The notes below the pieces were generated by a model, which saw nothing but the letters and a program-made list of their open reading frames with translations, made no database searches and had not been told where the DNA came from. A DNA stretch of 64,000 nucleotides, taken from contig WBMV01007372.1 in NCBI GenBank assembly GCA_013396655.1, forward strand, positions 182,616 through 246,615, read 5' to 3'. Positions 26,850 to 64,000 of the stretch are shown here, piece after piece. A program made the position numbers and the translations under genes. This DNA comes from Campylorhamphus procurvoides. Taxonomy: Eukaryota > Chordata > Aves > Passeriformes > Dendrocolaptidae. The number at the start of each line of letters is the position of its first letter. Within the stretch, counting starts at the first letter, position 1.

Positions 26850-27574
26850 GAGAGCACTTTGTGTACAAAACCGGGAGGGGGGAGGGACCCTTTCCTGCAA
26901 CTGGATACCAAAACAGATCCCCGAGGCAGGGGGAGAAGCCGAGCCGTAAACACGCGGCCCCAGCGCCTCAATGGAGGGAGCCGCACAGCCGGCCAGCTGC
27001 TCCCCCTGGGAAAGGGCAGAGGGCACCGAGGGCTCGGCTCCCCCGCCGCATTTGCCTTTCTAAGCAGGAATCCATCCCTGGCCTGGGGGAGGCTCGTCCT
27101 GGGCTGCAGCTGTTTGGGGGGTGGGAGCCTGCGCTGGGGTTTTTGTTGGGTGGGTTTTTTTTTTCCTCCTCTCTTCCTTTATTTTTTTTTTCGCCAAGGG
27201 GCAAAGGTGTCGAGCGGCCCCTCCCCGGCACACAAAGGGCTCCTCGGAGGGGAGAAACACGGAGCGATTTAAAGATTAAACCGGGGGCCGAAGGAGCGCG
27301 GCCCAGGCGGGGCTGACGCCAGCCCGGGATGATGAAATGGGAAACGGAAATTACCATTTCAGACAACTTTTCGTATTGTTCCTCCCAGCGCAACGCTCAC
27401 CCCAAAAATTCGCTTCCCCCCTCCACCGCAACCTTGCGAAAAAAACACACCCCGCCCCAAAAAACCCCTACAGGGCCGCAGGAGGCGCCGGGACCGGGGT
27501 GGGCACCGGGGCCGGGGTGGGCACGGCCCCCCCAGACCCTCCCCCGGTGCCCCCGCACCCCAAAACACGGAGCA
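26850..27574 (-). promoter_or_regulatory. CpG island, candidate ANKRD11 promoter (minus strand)
   Basis: GC and CpG rise from about 26850 and stay high up to the sequence gap. Pyrimidine and purine tracts and a duplicated ccggggtgggcac block occur near 27490-27525. In mammals ANKRD11 is transcribed away from SPG7 on the opposite strand with its promoter upstream of SPG7, so this island is its best candidate. No exon can be drawn with confidence and the start may lie in the gap. Confidence 0.5.
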
Positions 27575-27943
27575 NNNNNNNNNNNNNNNNNNNNNNNNNN
27601 NNNNNNNNNNNNNNNNNNNNNNNNNNNNNNNNNNNNNNNNNNNNNNNNNNNNNNNNNNNNNNNNNNNNNNNNNNNNNNNNNNNNNNNNNNNNNNNNNNNN
27701 NNNNNNNNNNNNNNNNNNNNNNNNNNNNNNNNNNNNNNNNNNNNNNNNNNNNNNNNNNNNNNNNNNNNNNNNNNNNNNNNNNNNNNNNNNNNNNNNNNNN
27801 NNNNNNNNNNNNNNNNNNNNNNNNNNNNNNNNNNNNNNNNNNNNNNNNNNNNNNNNNNNNNNNNNNNNNNNNNNNNNNNNNNNNNNNNNNNNNNNNNNNN
27901 NNNNNNNNNNNNNNNNNNNNNNNNNNNNNNNNNNNNNNNNNNN
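27575..27943. other. Assembly gap (369 N)
   Basis: An unsequenced run lies between the CpG island and a G-rich hexamer array. GC- and G4-rich DNA is a common cause of such gaps. Open frames that appear to cross it are artefacts. Confidence 0.99.
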
Positions 27944-28106
27944 GGAATGGGATCGGGAATGGGACCGGGAATGGGAGAGGGAATGGGAATGGCAGTGGGG
28001 ACGGGAATGGGAATGGCAGTGGGAATGGGAACGGAAACGAGAATGGGAGGGGGAATGGGATCGGGAATGGGAGTGGGAGTGGGGACAGGAATGGGAACAG
28101 GACACA
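27944..28106 (+). repeat. G-rich GGGAAT-type hexamer array
   Basis: Runs of GGG recur nearly every six bases (gggaatgggatcgggaatgggacc and variants) for about 160 bases directly after the gap. The array probably extends into the gap. The first 50 bases alone give several four-tract G-quadruplex matches with 3-base loops. Confidence 0.9.
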
Positions 28107-28149
28107 TGGCAGGGCAGAGGAGAAGGAATTCCTCCCTGGGAGGGTGGGG

Positions 28150-28213
28150 AGACCCTGGCACAGGTTCCCAGAGAAGCTGTGGCTGCCCCATCCCTGGAAG
28201 TGTCCAAGGCAGC
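28150..28213 (+). mobile_element. Short CR1 fragment, 3'-truncated
   Basis: Sense CR1 segment caggttcccagagaagctg with ccatccctggaagtgtccaa, lacking the usual end. Confidence 0.8.
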
Positions 28214-29878
28214 AGCTCTGCCCTGACCTCACCCAGCCCTGCCCTGGGTTTTAACCCCCTTTTCCCTGGAGCAGGGCCCGTGTCCACGATGACTTTTTTG
28301 GCCTGTGCTGCCCAAGGGACTGTGCTCGTGTGCTGGGGCTGCCAGAGCCCCCAGGATGAGAAATCCCTGGGCTGGGCTCAGCAGGGCAGAGGGGGTGGCT
28401 CAGGAGCTCGTGTCCAGCTCTGCTGGTAAATGACAGCAGGAGAGAGGTTTATTTTGAGCCTGTTAAGCTGGTCCTGTGTTCCACTTAAGCTTAGTCTTTT
28501 TATCTCAGCCCATCTTCTGTAAGACCTACTAAATCAGTCAGAAAGAAAGGGTGTTGGGTTTTTTTGGCTTCCTTTCCATTAAGCTGCTTGTCAGACCTCC
28601 CTGAAAACGCTGCAGGTGAGTGGTGGCCTCCGAGCAGAGGGGAAATACATGTTTTCATTTCCTAAATATAGTTATCTGTAACTGCTTCCTTGGCAACCTT
28701 GAATGTGATCCAGGTCAGAGATCCAGCGCTGGGGAGGAAGATCAGTCCTTTTTGTGTCACCCTGACCTTTTTCTGTTTGAACACAACAGCCTGGATGCTC
28801 AGCCTGGGTCGGGAGGGGCTTTGAAGTGCTTGGAGAGGCAAAGCTGACAGCAGGAGTGGGGATGATTTCAGTGGGGGCCGTTCTAATGGTTTTCTGGGTG
28901 ACACTTCTGTGATGGGCATGTTTGTCCTGCCTGGGTCTCTTACCCTGGGGTGGCTTTTGCTCCTTAGTAGGAACACTTAAGAGAGAAAGAAATTAGCCAA
29001 TTGTTGAGCACCTTTATCCTTCGCTAAAGGTTGCAAGCTCTTAAAGCCTAAAATAAAACAAATACCCTGGTGCTGAGAAGGAAAGAGAACATTGTGTGAG
29101 GGCAGGGAAATGAGGCCGCTTGGGGAATGTGCTTTCAGGCCTATTTCTGTCTGTCCCGGCGAGCTCAAAGGACACTGACTTTGGGGACAGTGCTCTGTGG
29201 CACTCCAGTCCTCACTCTGGGACTCCTCTGGAGCTGTGTCAGCCCCTCGCCTGCTCTGGCACCTGTAGGTGACCAAACACTCTCACTCCTTCAGCTGAGC
29301 CCCCCTGGAGCTCTACAGCCACTGTCTGGGGAGGGAAGGACCCTTTATATCACCCCTAAAGTCAAAAATTCCTGGTCTGTGGGGGCCATTCCCTGCTGAC
29401 TTAGCTCCTCTCAGGATGGAGGGATGGGGATCTGGTTTTGATAGACGAGACAGGGTTATGATTTAGGACTGGTGCAGGTTAAATCCTGTATGACCAGTCA
29501 GGTGCCAACATCGCAGAGGCCAAGAGAATAAAACTTCAGAAGAACCTTGATTAGAAAAATCTTTAAGCTTGGCTCGTGTTTTAATTAATGTTATCTATTA
29601 ACATTTTGAAGAGGGATGGTTTTGGCAAACCAAGCAGCCATTTGGGGAGGCAGCAAGGAGTGCAGCTGCTGTACTGCAGCAGGAACCTCCCTGACTCTGC
29701 ACACACTCAGTTTTGCTAAATAAAACCATTTGTAAGCTATCATTGTATCTATTGTTGTTGTTGTTAAGGACACTCCAATTTAAGCTGTTCCATGATGTGA
29801 TAATACTAAGAAATAAAAGGGCTTTCATCTGCTTTACAGCGAGGTGGTTGCTCACAGCTCTGTGAGATGTGAGTAAGG
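28214..29878. other. Intergenic DNA between the two promoters (left)
   Basis: Unique sequence with a TTG trinucleotide run at about 29751-29765. I see no gene. Confidence 0.6.
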
Positions 29879-30110
29879 CTAAACCCCTGCAACAGCTCAC
29901 TTGTACTTAAATCTGCTTTGTTTTGAAGGTTTAACTGCTTGGTACAGCTCACTCATCCCCAAATGAGCATTCTGATGGTTTAACTCCTTGGTACAACTCA
30001 TTTGTCCCCAGATCAGCATTTTGAGGGTTTAACTCCTCAGTGTAGCTCCTTTGTCCCCAGATCTGGGTCTAATTCCTGAGTGCAGCCCACTGTGCACCGA
30101 GCTGAGTCCC
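29879..30110 (+). repeat. 49-bp minisatellite, about 4-5 copies
   Basis: The phrase ggtttaact starts at 29928, 29977 and 30026, exactly 49 bases apart, and each copy continues with a variant of ccttggtacagctca and gtccccagat. A diverged copy precedes (from about 29879) and a shortened one follows (from about 30066). Confidence 0.85.
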
Positions 30111-31964
30111 AGTGAAGCCCCAGGACTGGGGTCAGGACTGGCAGAGCTGATTTAGCTCCTGTCCCTGCACAGCAGCAGCATTTTCAGGCCCCTCAAAGCT
30201 CAGAGCTGCTGTGGTGGTGGATCAAGTGTATTTACATGGCTCCCTGCAGGACTTACACCTGTGTGGAGAGTAAATCCATGGAGCTGTGTGCCTGGTGCAT
30301 CCACAGGATGGATTCTGAGGGAAGCGCTCTCCTGCTGCTGTGGAAATGCCTGGTATTGATGTTCCAGGTGTGAACTCGTGACAGCCCTGTTCTAATTACT
30401 GTTTTTATCATTCCTAATGACAGGCTTTAGGTTTCCAGGCTGCTTATGGATTTCAGGGGTGTGGAGTGACAGTTGCTCACCCGGAGCACAGTGACCTGCC
30501 CCAGTCTGTAGGGTTTGGAGATGACTCCAGCCACCTCCCTCACACAGACGGGTTTGAGGGCACTCCAGCAGCTCTCTGGGGAGTGCCCTCCTGCTGATCA
30601 ATCTGCTTTGAGTCACAAACAAGCTACTCCCTCGCCCTGCTCTGCTCCTGCCCGTGTCACTCTGAGCATTGCTCCTTCTTCCCCACGTTGGCCTTTCCGT
30701 GGTTTCGGAGCCCTGGCTGGCAGACGGCACAGCAGAGTGCCCGTGATCCCCCCTGCCTCCAGCCATCTGTCACCTGCCTGTCCCACACTCCCGGGGCTTT
30801 AGAGGTGACCCAGAGGCACATTTGTACCCCAGCGTTGTGTCCTGGGCTCGCCCTGGGCCCCCAGTGCCATGGCAGCCTCTCCAATGGCAGCAGGCAGCAC
30901 TGATCCCAAGCTGATCCCAAGCTGTTCCTGGAAGAAGGAATCGGTGTGATGGGTTTGGACTGGCTCGTGCAAAGAGGCTGAGCAGAGCTTTCCTGGTGGG
31001 GAATTTCACTGTGCTTCAGGGAAAACCACATGGTGTTTTAAGCATGTCCTTTATTCCTGGTCCTAAGGCTTTCCTGGATACTTGGCCTTGCTGTGCTGAA
31101 GGGGAATATCTATCCCTTGGCCTCAATTTGTCTCCTACAAAGAAGTAATCTAAAAATCCCAGAGATGCAGAGTTCCAGGGGGTGCCAGAATGTTCTGGCT
31201 GTGCCAGCCTAGGTGGTTTGTCCTGCGAGAGCAGAGTCCTGGGTTAGCTGCTGGGGGGGGCAACAGGGTGGGTTTTCATCCTTTAAAAAGCCTGAATTTA
31301 TCTTGCAGCAGCTTCAGCTCTGCATTTAATCCCCTGATGCATTGGTAAGAAGTCTGTTGATGGTGCAGTGGCCACCAGAGTCCAGGTATCCACTCACTCC
31401 ATTGGCAAAGTGGAAATGAGTCAGGGATAAACTGGGGGGGCTGAGGAGCTTCCTGAGCCCTGGGTGGGGATGAGAGCAAGAGAGACAAGAGTGTCTTACA
31501 AGGAGCATGGAAATAGGAGAGGTGAGTTCTCAGACAGAGCAGGGCTGTGTTTGCTGTGGAAACTGATTTCTCTTGGCCTGAAAAAGACAAGCTGTGGCTG
31601 CTAATTCTGCTTCCTGCTTCTAACCTGCTCAGGAGATAAACCAGGGATTTCAGCCTCCAGCCCAGCACCTTTCCCCGGTAGTAAATACACGTGGCATTAC
31701 TGAGTGATGTCATGGCTGGACCACATCCCAGCAAGACCAAGCCTGGATCAGGTTTATGTCTGTGCTCTCAGAATATTGGCTTATTCCCAAAGGAGCATAT
31801 TGTCAGTCCAAGGGCAGTGACTGGAGCCACCTTTCCAAGGTCACCTCTGGCACACACAGAGGGACAGCCTGAGCCGCCCACGCAGGGCACAATCGCCTCA
31901 CTCTCCTTTCTGGAGTCACTCTGTGTTGGCACCAAGCAAGCCAAAGATCCCCAGCCCTGCTTTG
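30111..31964. other. Intergenic DNA between the two promoters (middle)
   Basis: Unique sequence with no repeat array, CR1 or supported coding region that I can see. Confidence 0.6.
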
Positions 31965-32100
31965 GGTTGGGAGGGTTAAAGCTTATCTCATTCCACCCCC
32001 TGCCATGGGCAGGGACACTTTCCACTAGCCCAGGTTGCTCCAAGCCCTGTCCAACCTGGCCTGGGACACTTCCGGAGATGGGGCAGCCACAGCTTCCCTC
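31965..32100 (-). mobile_element. CR1 LINE 3' fragment
   Basis: Reverse-complemented CR1 end with ccctgccatgggcaggga and gggcagccacagcttcc. Confidence 0.88.
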
Positions 32101-32307
32101 CTTTGCAGCACGGTGTGAAAAGAGCAATAGAAATCATGTCAGCCCCAGCTATGTGGTGTGTCTGTAAATAACCAGTACTCACAGTCCAGCACAGCTTTGT
32201 CACATCCTGGCCTGGATCTCCTGGCTGCCCCACAGACCTGAGACATTGCTTGTGTCCTCTGCCACCCCTGTAAGGGTTCAAAATACAGGTGCATGTGGCA
32301 TTTCATG

Positions 32308-32390
32308 ATAGGGTTTAATGGGCGTGGTGGGATTCGGTCATAGGTTGGTGATCTTTGAGGTCTTTTCCAACCTTAATGATTCCATGATTG
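32308..32390 (+). mobile_element. Short CR1 3' end
   Basis: The sense end gatctttgaggtcttttcca followed by accttaatgattccatga matches the terminal segment of CR1. Confidence 0.75.
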
Positions 32391-33587
32391 TCCCAGCCAA
32401 GGAGCCCTCCCAGACCCAGTTTGGGGAGTGGTCTGTGCTGGGGCTGGGCCTGCTCAGTTTCCATTGCCCTCCACTGGTGAACAGGGGGAGTTTGTCCTCA
32501 TTGGAGCTGGAGCTGAGCTGTGAGGGAGGTGTTTCCCACAGGAAATCCTTTATATGCCTGTGCTAGAGGGAAACTCCCCAACTTGGCATTGCCAAAGGAG
32601 TCTTTTTCTCCTCAAAGTGTAGCTGGAGTGTCAATAACCTGAGGTGACACCCACCTGGGCTCCAGGAGCCTCACAGGGACCAGTCTGGGCTGGGACAAAG
32701 GACAGAGACCCCTCCCTACACAGCTCAGGTGTCCTTATAGGCTGGGAGCAGGGCAGTGTCCCTGGGCATTCCAGGTGGGATCTGTGGGTGGAGATGCCCA
32801 CCTGCCACCACATCCCCTCAGAGCTGTGACCAGCCCTTGCAGATTAATTGGCACCAGTTTAATTGTGTGTCTAAACTGAGCTGTTTGAGCCAGCCAGTGA
32901 CACAAAAGGACTTCCAGAAATGAGGGGACATTAACATGCCAATGGACCTTGCTGGGGGCAGGTGACAATTAACATCCTAAGAGACTCTTCTGGAAAGAGG
33001 ATCCTAATTCAGACCTGCTGGGAAGGAAGATGACTATTTACTACTACAAGAACAACTATTATTATAATTATTATTAACATTACTATAATTACTTTTTTTC
33101 TCCAACCTCCCATTCCAAAATGCCTGAGAAACCTTAGAATAGGTAATTTAGAAGAACTTAAAAACTGTCCTGTAGCCACCTGAGGGGAGAAACATGGACA
33201 AGAGGGAGGACACTGCAGAAAACATCCTGGTCAGCAAGATGGGAGAGGAGGAAAAGGACAAGGAAGGGGAGATCCGACCTGTAGGCCAGGCAAACACAAT
33301 ATTCCTTTCACTCGGGCAAGAAGGTGGAAGTGTGACAGCAGGGAGATGATGTTTTGCACCCAAATGTCCAGGGGGAAGTGCAGAGGACGCTGAGCCCACC
33401 CACCCCATGTGCACAGGGCAGGACAGGAAGGGATTACGCTGGATTTGGGATCAGGGACTTAAAATACAACGACCTCTGTGATCACTGTGCAAGGGGAACT
33501 CACCAGCGCTCGTCCCTTGGCACGCTCGGGGTCATCCACTCACATCTCGAGTGCTGTGGCCACTTCTGGGTCCCTCCAGGACGGACA
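32391..33587. other. Intergenic DNA with an ATT-rich microsatellite
   Basis: A tract of imperfect ATT/TTA repeats lies at about 33036-33090. The remainder is unique with no supported gene. Confidence 0.65.
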
Positions 33588-33955
33588 CTGAGGGGCTGGA
33601 GAGTGTCCAGGGAAGGGAATGGAGCTGGGGAAGGGTCTGGAGCAGCAGGAAGGGCTGAGGGAGCTGGGGGGGCTCAGCCTGGAGAAGAGGAGGCTCAGGG
33701 GGGACCTTCTGGCTCTGCAACTCCCTGACAGGAGGGGGGCCCTGAGGGGGTGTCCTGAGGGAACAGGAGAGGGAGCGGCCTCAGGCTGGGCCAGGGCAGG
33801 GGCCGGGGGGACAGCAGGAGGAATTTTTCCCTCAGAAGGGTGATCAGGCATTGGAAGTGGCTGACCAGTGAGATTTGGAGTGCCCAGCCCTGGACGTGCC
33901 CAAGGCCAGGTTGGACAGGGCTTGGGCAACCTGTGCCAGGGCCCGGATAAGGCCG
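33588..33955 (+). mobile_element. CR1 LINE fragment just upstream of the SPG7 promoter
   Basis: Sense CR1 interior (gagctgggggggctcagcct, ggagaagaggaggctcaggg) through ccaaggccaggttggacagg. It ends about 95 bp before the 21-bp promoter array. Confidence 0.88.
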
Positions 33956-34049
33956 GGATGGGGAGAACCAGCTGCTGAAGGCCACACGGCCGGGGTGCCG
34001 CTCGCCAGCCCGCCCTGAGGGCGGTGGGGCCGTGCCGGGCCCTGGGGCC

Positions 34050-34172
34050 GAATCAGTCCTCGCTGAGGTCCAATCAGTCCTTGTTGGGGCGAATCACACC
34101 CTGTTGGGGTCCATTCGGGCCTTTTTGGGGCCGAATCAGGCCTTGTTGTGACCGACTCAGGCCTGGCTGGCG
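34050..34172 (+). repeat. 21-bp tandem array in the SPG7 promoter, about 6 degenerate copies
   Basis: Successive units start near 34050, 34071, 34091, 34112, 34133 and 34153. Each resembles gaatcagtccttgttggggc with substitutions. The second copy forms a good CCAAT box (tccaatcag at about 34069-34077), and others keep aatca or attcg variants. The unit of 20-21 bases is about two helical turns. Confidence 0.85.
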
Positions 34173-34301
34173 CTGTGGGCCCGCCCGCCCTTCCCGTTGC
34201 CCTGGTAACTGCGCGGGCCGTCCCGGCATCCCCCGCGCGGCCCCGCCCCGCCCGCCCGCCATCTTAAGGGCTGGCAGCGCGGCTCCCGCCACCCCTCTTC
34301 C

Positions 34302-34313
34302 AAGATGGCCGCC
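34302..34313 (+). promoter_or_regulatory. YY1-type motif AAGATGGCCGCC
   Basis: This is a close match to the AAGATGGCGGC consensus, located where YY1 often sets the start of TATA-less promoters. The ATG inside it opens a 13-codon frame ending at 34346. An inverted, weaker CGCCATC element sits at about 34257-34263. Confidence 0.7.
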
Positions 34314-34327
34314 CGGCCCTCAGCGGG

Positions 34328-34337
34328 CACTTCCGGG
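34328..34337 (+). promoter_or_regulatory. ETS/GABP (NRF-2) motif CACTTCCGGG
   Basis: The core is a perfect CACTTCCGG, about 80 bases upstream of the start codon. GABP sites of this form are characteristic of nuclear-encoded mitochondrial genes. Confidence 0.75.
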
Positions 34338-34418
34338 CGCCCCTGAGCCCCGGTGCCGCCGCGGCCCGTCCTGGGCCCGTCCCGTCCGTGAGGGCCCCGC
34401 GGAGCGGCACCCCCGGGC

Positions 34419-62161
<27,743 letters not shown>

Positions 62162-62605
62162 AGCCCACTCCTGTGTGCAGTGGGAGGCTTCTCTTGGACA
62201 CAGCCCCCTTCCCTTCTCAGCTCCAGAGTCAAAGATGCTGAGCAGGGAATCTCTGTGCTGCTGTTACCCCAAAATGGAGGGGGGGCTGTGTTGGCTCCCT
62301 GAGCTTTCTCCTGCAGGAAGGAGAGCTGGGAGTTCAGAACTGATTCCCAGCAGGGTGCTGGTGATTAGGAGCTGGGTAAGTCTGATCTGCTGTGAAGGTT
62401 TCTGGTACACAGGAGGAGCAGGGTACATGTTCTTAGGGATGAAAGATCCCCTGTAAGCCAGCTCTGGCTGTGCCCTGTGCCATGGCAGGAGGGCAGGGCT
62501 GTGGGGAAACTGAGCTGAGCAGCTCTTGTGTAACCTTTGAGCATCTCTGCTGTGAACACAACACAGAAACAGCCTTGGCTGGAATAAACTGCCCACAACG
62601 TGCCT
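62162..62605 (+). other. SPG7: SPG7 3' untranslated region (estimated end)
   Basis: About 440 bases run from the stop to the probable cleavage point 10-25 bases past AATAAA. No repeats are recognised. The end is inferred from the signal, not from transcript data. Confidence 0.7.
62583..62588 (+). promoter_or_regulatory. SPG7: SPG7 polyadenylation signal AATAAA
   Basis: A canonical hexamer lies 422 bases after the stop codon. A GT-rich stretch (gtgcctctgtgtgttt) begins about 12 bases downstream, which suits a cleavage-stimulation element. Confidence 0.8.
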
Positions 62606-63399
62606 CTGTGTGTTTAGAATGTGTTGGGCTGGAGGGGTGTTTTGGCACAGATGAAGCTCCTTAGAGCTGTGGAATTATATGGGACAAGGGCTTCCTTCTC
62701 CCTGGTCAATAATTTACATTCAGTTTTTACGGCAAGTGTTTCCCAAGCAGAGATTAAGGAAAATCTGCCTACAGAGCTCAGCAGTGAGACATGAGAAACC
62801 AACAGTGCAGAGAGTGACTCTAATATAGGGGGGAAACTGTTCTGAACTGCTGCTTCAGAGCTGGAGAGCAAAAAAGCAGGTGTGTGTGCTGGGAATCTTC
62901 ATGAAAGGCTACTCCATCCTCATGGCTCTTGCAAAACAAGCCTTGCTGACAGGGTGTCTGTTGTTCATCAGGGAAAGCATTAAAGTGATTGTTGCTGCCT
63001 ACAGGGCTCTGTCTGGCTTAATCTTTTGAGGAGGATTGTTGTCTGCTGTTATTCCACGAGGGTGTCTGTGACCTGGAAGCCCCCCAGCCCAAGCCTGGGC
63101 TCTGGCAGCTCCCAGCCCTCAGGCCTTTGGTGTTCCTGGAGTGGGCTGGGAGCTCCTGCAGCCCTGGTGGTGTGGGCAGGATGCTCTGCCTGCTGTCCTC
63201 TCCCTGTCCCAGCTCATCCCGAGGGGTCATTTCCCTTCATTGCAGGGGCAAACGTGCTTTTCTGCAATTGCAATGCTGCTGTCTGGACTTGTAATTCAAA
63301 ACACGTTTGTTTCTTCACAGTCTCGCTCTTTGAATTCCGTTTTCCAGCAGCAGCTGAAATTCCAAATTGTTCTTTGACTTTACTTTGTAACTCAGCCCC
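62606..63399. other. Intergenic DNA between SPG7 and the next promoter
   Basis: About 0.8 kb of unique sequence. I see no CR1, tandem repeat or supported gene. The short open frames here have no recognisable homology. Confidence 0.7.
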
Positions 63400-63863
63400 T
63401 GTGGAGTGCAGAGTGACAGGCAGGACCCTGGGGGACAGCGCGGGGTGCCAGCAGGGCTGTGCCATCCCTCCCAGGTCCTGTCCCGGTTCCCACCGCTCCG
63501 GGACCACCGGGGGGCTGGCAGTGCCCGACCCCTCTCCTGCCACGTGGGCGATGCTGCTGCTCCCGCAGCCGGGGGCGGCGGCAGAGGACCCTGCCGTGGG
63601 GCTGGGTGCCTCCGTTGGGGGGCCTGGACAATCTGTACGAGGGCTCCGGGCAGCGCTGGAAGAGGGGCCCGATCTGTCCCGGCCGCGGGCCCGTGGCCCC
63701 GATCACCCCTCGACCCCCTTCTCTGTCCCCGGGGGGCGCGGGCCCTTTAAGTCGCCGCCACCTTTACTGCGGGCGCGGTGAAGCCGTCGCGGCTGCCCGT
63801 GCCCGTCGCGCGGTTCCCATTGGCCGCCGCCGCGGCACTTCCGGCACCGCCCCCCGGCGCGGC
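63400..63863 (+). promoter_or_regulatory. RPL13: CpG-island promoter, probably of RPL13
   Basis: GC and CpG content rise sharply from about 63420 to the window end. An inverted CCAAT (ATTGG at 63819-63823) and an ETS motif CACTTCCGG (63836-63844) lie just upstream of a polypyrimidine initiator, a typical layout for ribosomal protein promoters. The name rests on this and on the ANKRD11-SPG7-RPL13 gene order known in mammals. Confidence 0.65.
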
Positions 63864-63890
63864 CTTTCCGGTGGGTCCGTGAGGCGGGAG
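63864..63890 (+). other. RPL13: Probable RPL13 exon 1 (non-coding leader, TOP type)
   Basis: The TCT initiator CCTTTCC at 63863-63869 predicts a start at C63864 and an mRNA beginning with a terminal oligopyrimidine tract. The leader ends gcgggag before a consensus donor gtgagt at 63891. Mammalian RPL13, as I recall, has a short non-coding first exon with the ATG in exon 2, which would lie beyond this window. No coding sequence is visible, so the gene identity is inferred. Confidence 0.6.
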
Positions 63891-63905
63891 GTGAGTGCAG
63901 GCCGC

Positions 63906-63953
63906 GGCTCCATCCGCCGCCATCGGCCCCGGCGGGCTCCATCCGCCGCCATC
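63906..63953 (+). repeat. Two 19-bp direct repeats with YY1-type cores (29-bp spacing)
   Basis: GGCTCCATCCGCCGCCATC occurs exactly at 63906-63924 and 63935-63953. Each copy contains CGCCATC, the reverse of the YY1 core. The position, 15-65 bases after the putative donor, is a usual place for intronic YY1 sites in ribosomal protein genes. Confidence 0.75.
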
Positions 63954-64000
63954 CGCGCCGCGGGGCCGCCCCGCCGGGGCCATCCTGCCCCGGGGCAGCG

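Larger units (their letters stand above)
34000..34418 (+). promoter_or_regulatory. SPG7: SPG7 CpG-island promoter and 5' leader
   Basis: This is dense CpG sequence without a TATA box immediately upstream of the SPG7 ATG. It holds a YY1-type element, an ETS/GABP-type element and a CCAAT-bearing tandem array. That combination is usual for nuclear genes of mitochondrial proteins. The exact start site cannot be read from sequence; a position near 34330-34400 would suit the motif spacing. The island continues into intron 1. Confidence 0.85.

Noticed and set aside
27329..28429. Open frames spanning the N gap on both strands
   Set aside because: Their length comes from untranslated Ns, and the rest is hexamer-repeat translation (Met-Gly or Pro-Ile patterns). 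Not coding.

Overview
The window is vertebrate nuclear DNA, almost certainly from a bird. The species cannot be read from the sequence. The evidence is about 27 pieces of CR1 LINE 3' ends, the main avian retroposon, together with compact introns and CpG-rich promoters. Nothing bacterial, phage-like or CRISPR-like is present.

The one complete protein-coding gene is SPG7 (paraplegin, a subunit of the mitochondrial m-AAA protease). It lies on the + strand from the ATG at 34419 to the stop at 62161. I could place all 17 coding exons with GT/AG borders and continuous reading frame, giving a 2337-bp CDS and a 778-residue protein. The order and lengths of exons 2, 3 and 5-14 match the mammalian gene as I remember it. 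The AAA+ ATPase motifs and the HESGH zinc-protease site are intact. Its promoter is a CpG island (about 34.0-34.6 kb) carrying YY1 and ETS/GABP-type motifs and an unusual array of about six copies of a 21-bp CCAAT-containing repeat. A polyadenylation signal is at 62583.

At the right edge a second CpG island has a pyrimidine-rich TCT/TOP-type initiator, a 27-nt leader exon and a consensus splice donor at 63891. By sequence type and by mammalian gene order (ANKRD11-SPG7-RPL13) this is most likely RPL13 exon 1; its coding part lies outside the window.

The left 27 kb contains no coding exon I can support. A GC-rich island at about 26.85-27.57 kb runs into a 369-base gap. By gene order this is the best candidate for the promoter of ANKRD11 on the - strand, which would make 1-26.8 kb its 5' intronic DNA. 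That is inference. This part holds ten CR1 pieces, a triplicated block stitched with single Ns (2.17-2.77 kb), and several unique, repeat-free stretches that look like regulatory elements. One of these carries a perfect RFX X-box palindrome at 17567. The stretch from 19.35 to 28.13 kb has no CR1 that I can see.

Between the two promoters (28.1-34.0 kb) are a G-quadruplex-capable GGGAAT array, a 49-bp minisatellite at about 29.88-30.11 kb, short AT-rich tracts and CR1 pieces. I found no undescribed multi-gene system. The most interesting material is non-coding: the SPG7 promoter minisatellite, the G4 array at the gap, the X-box element and inverted CR1 pairs around SPG7 exons.
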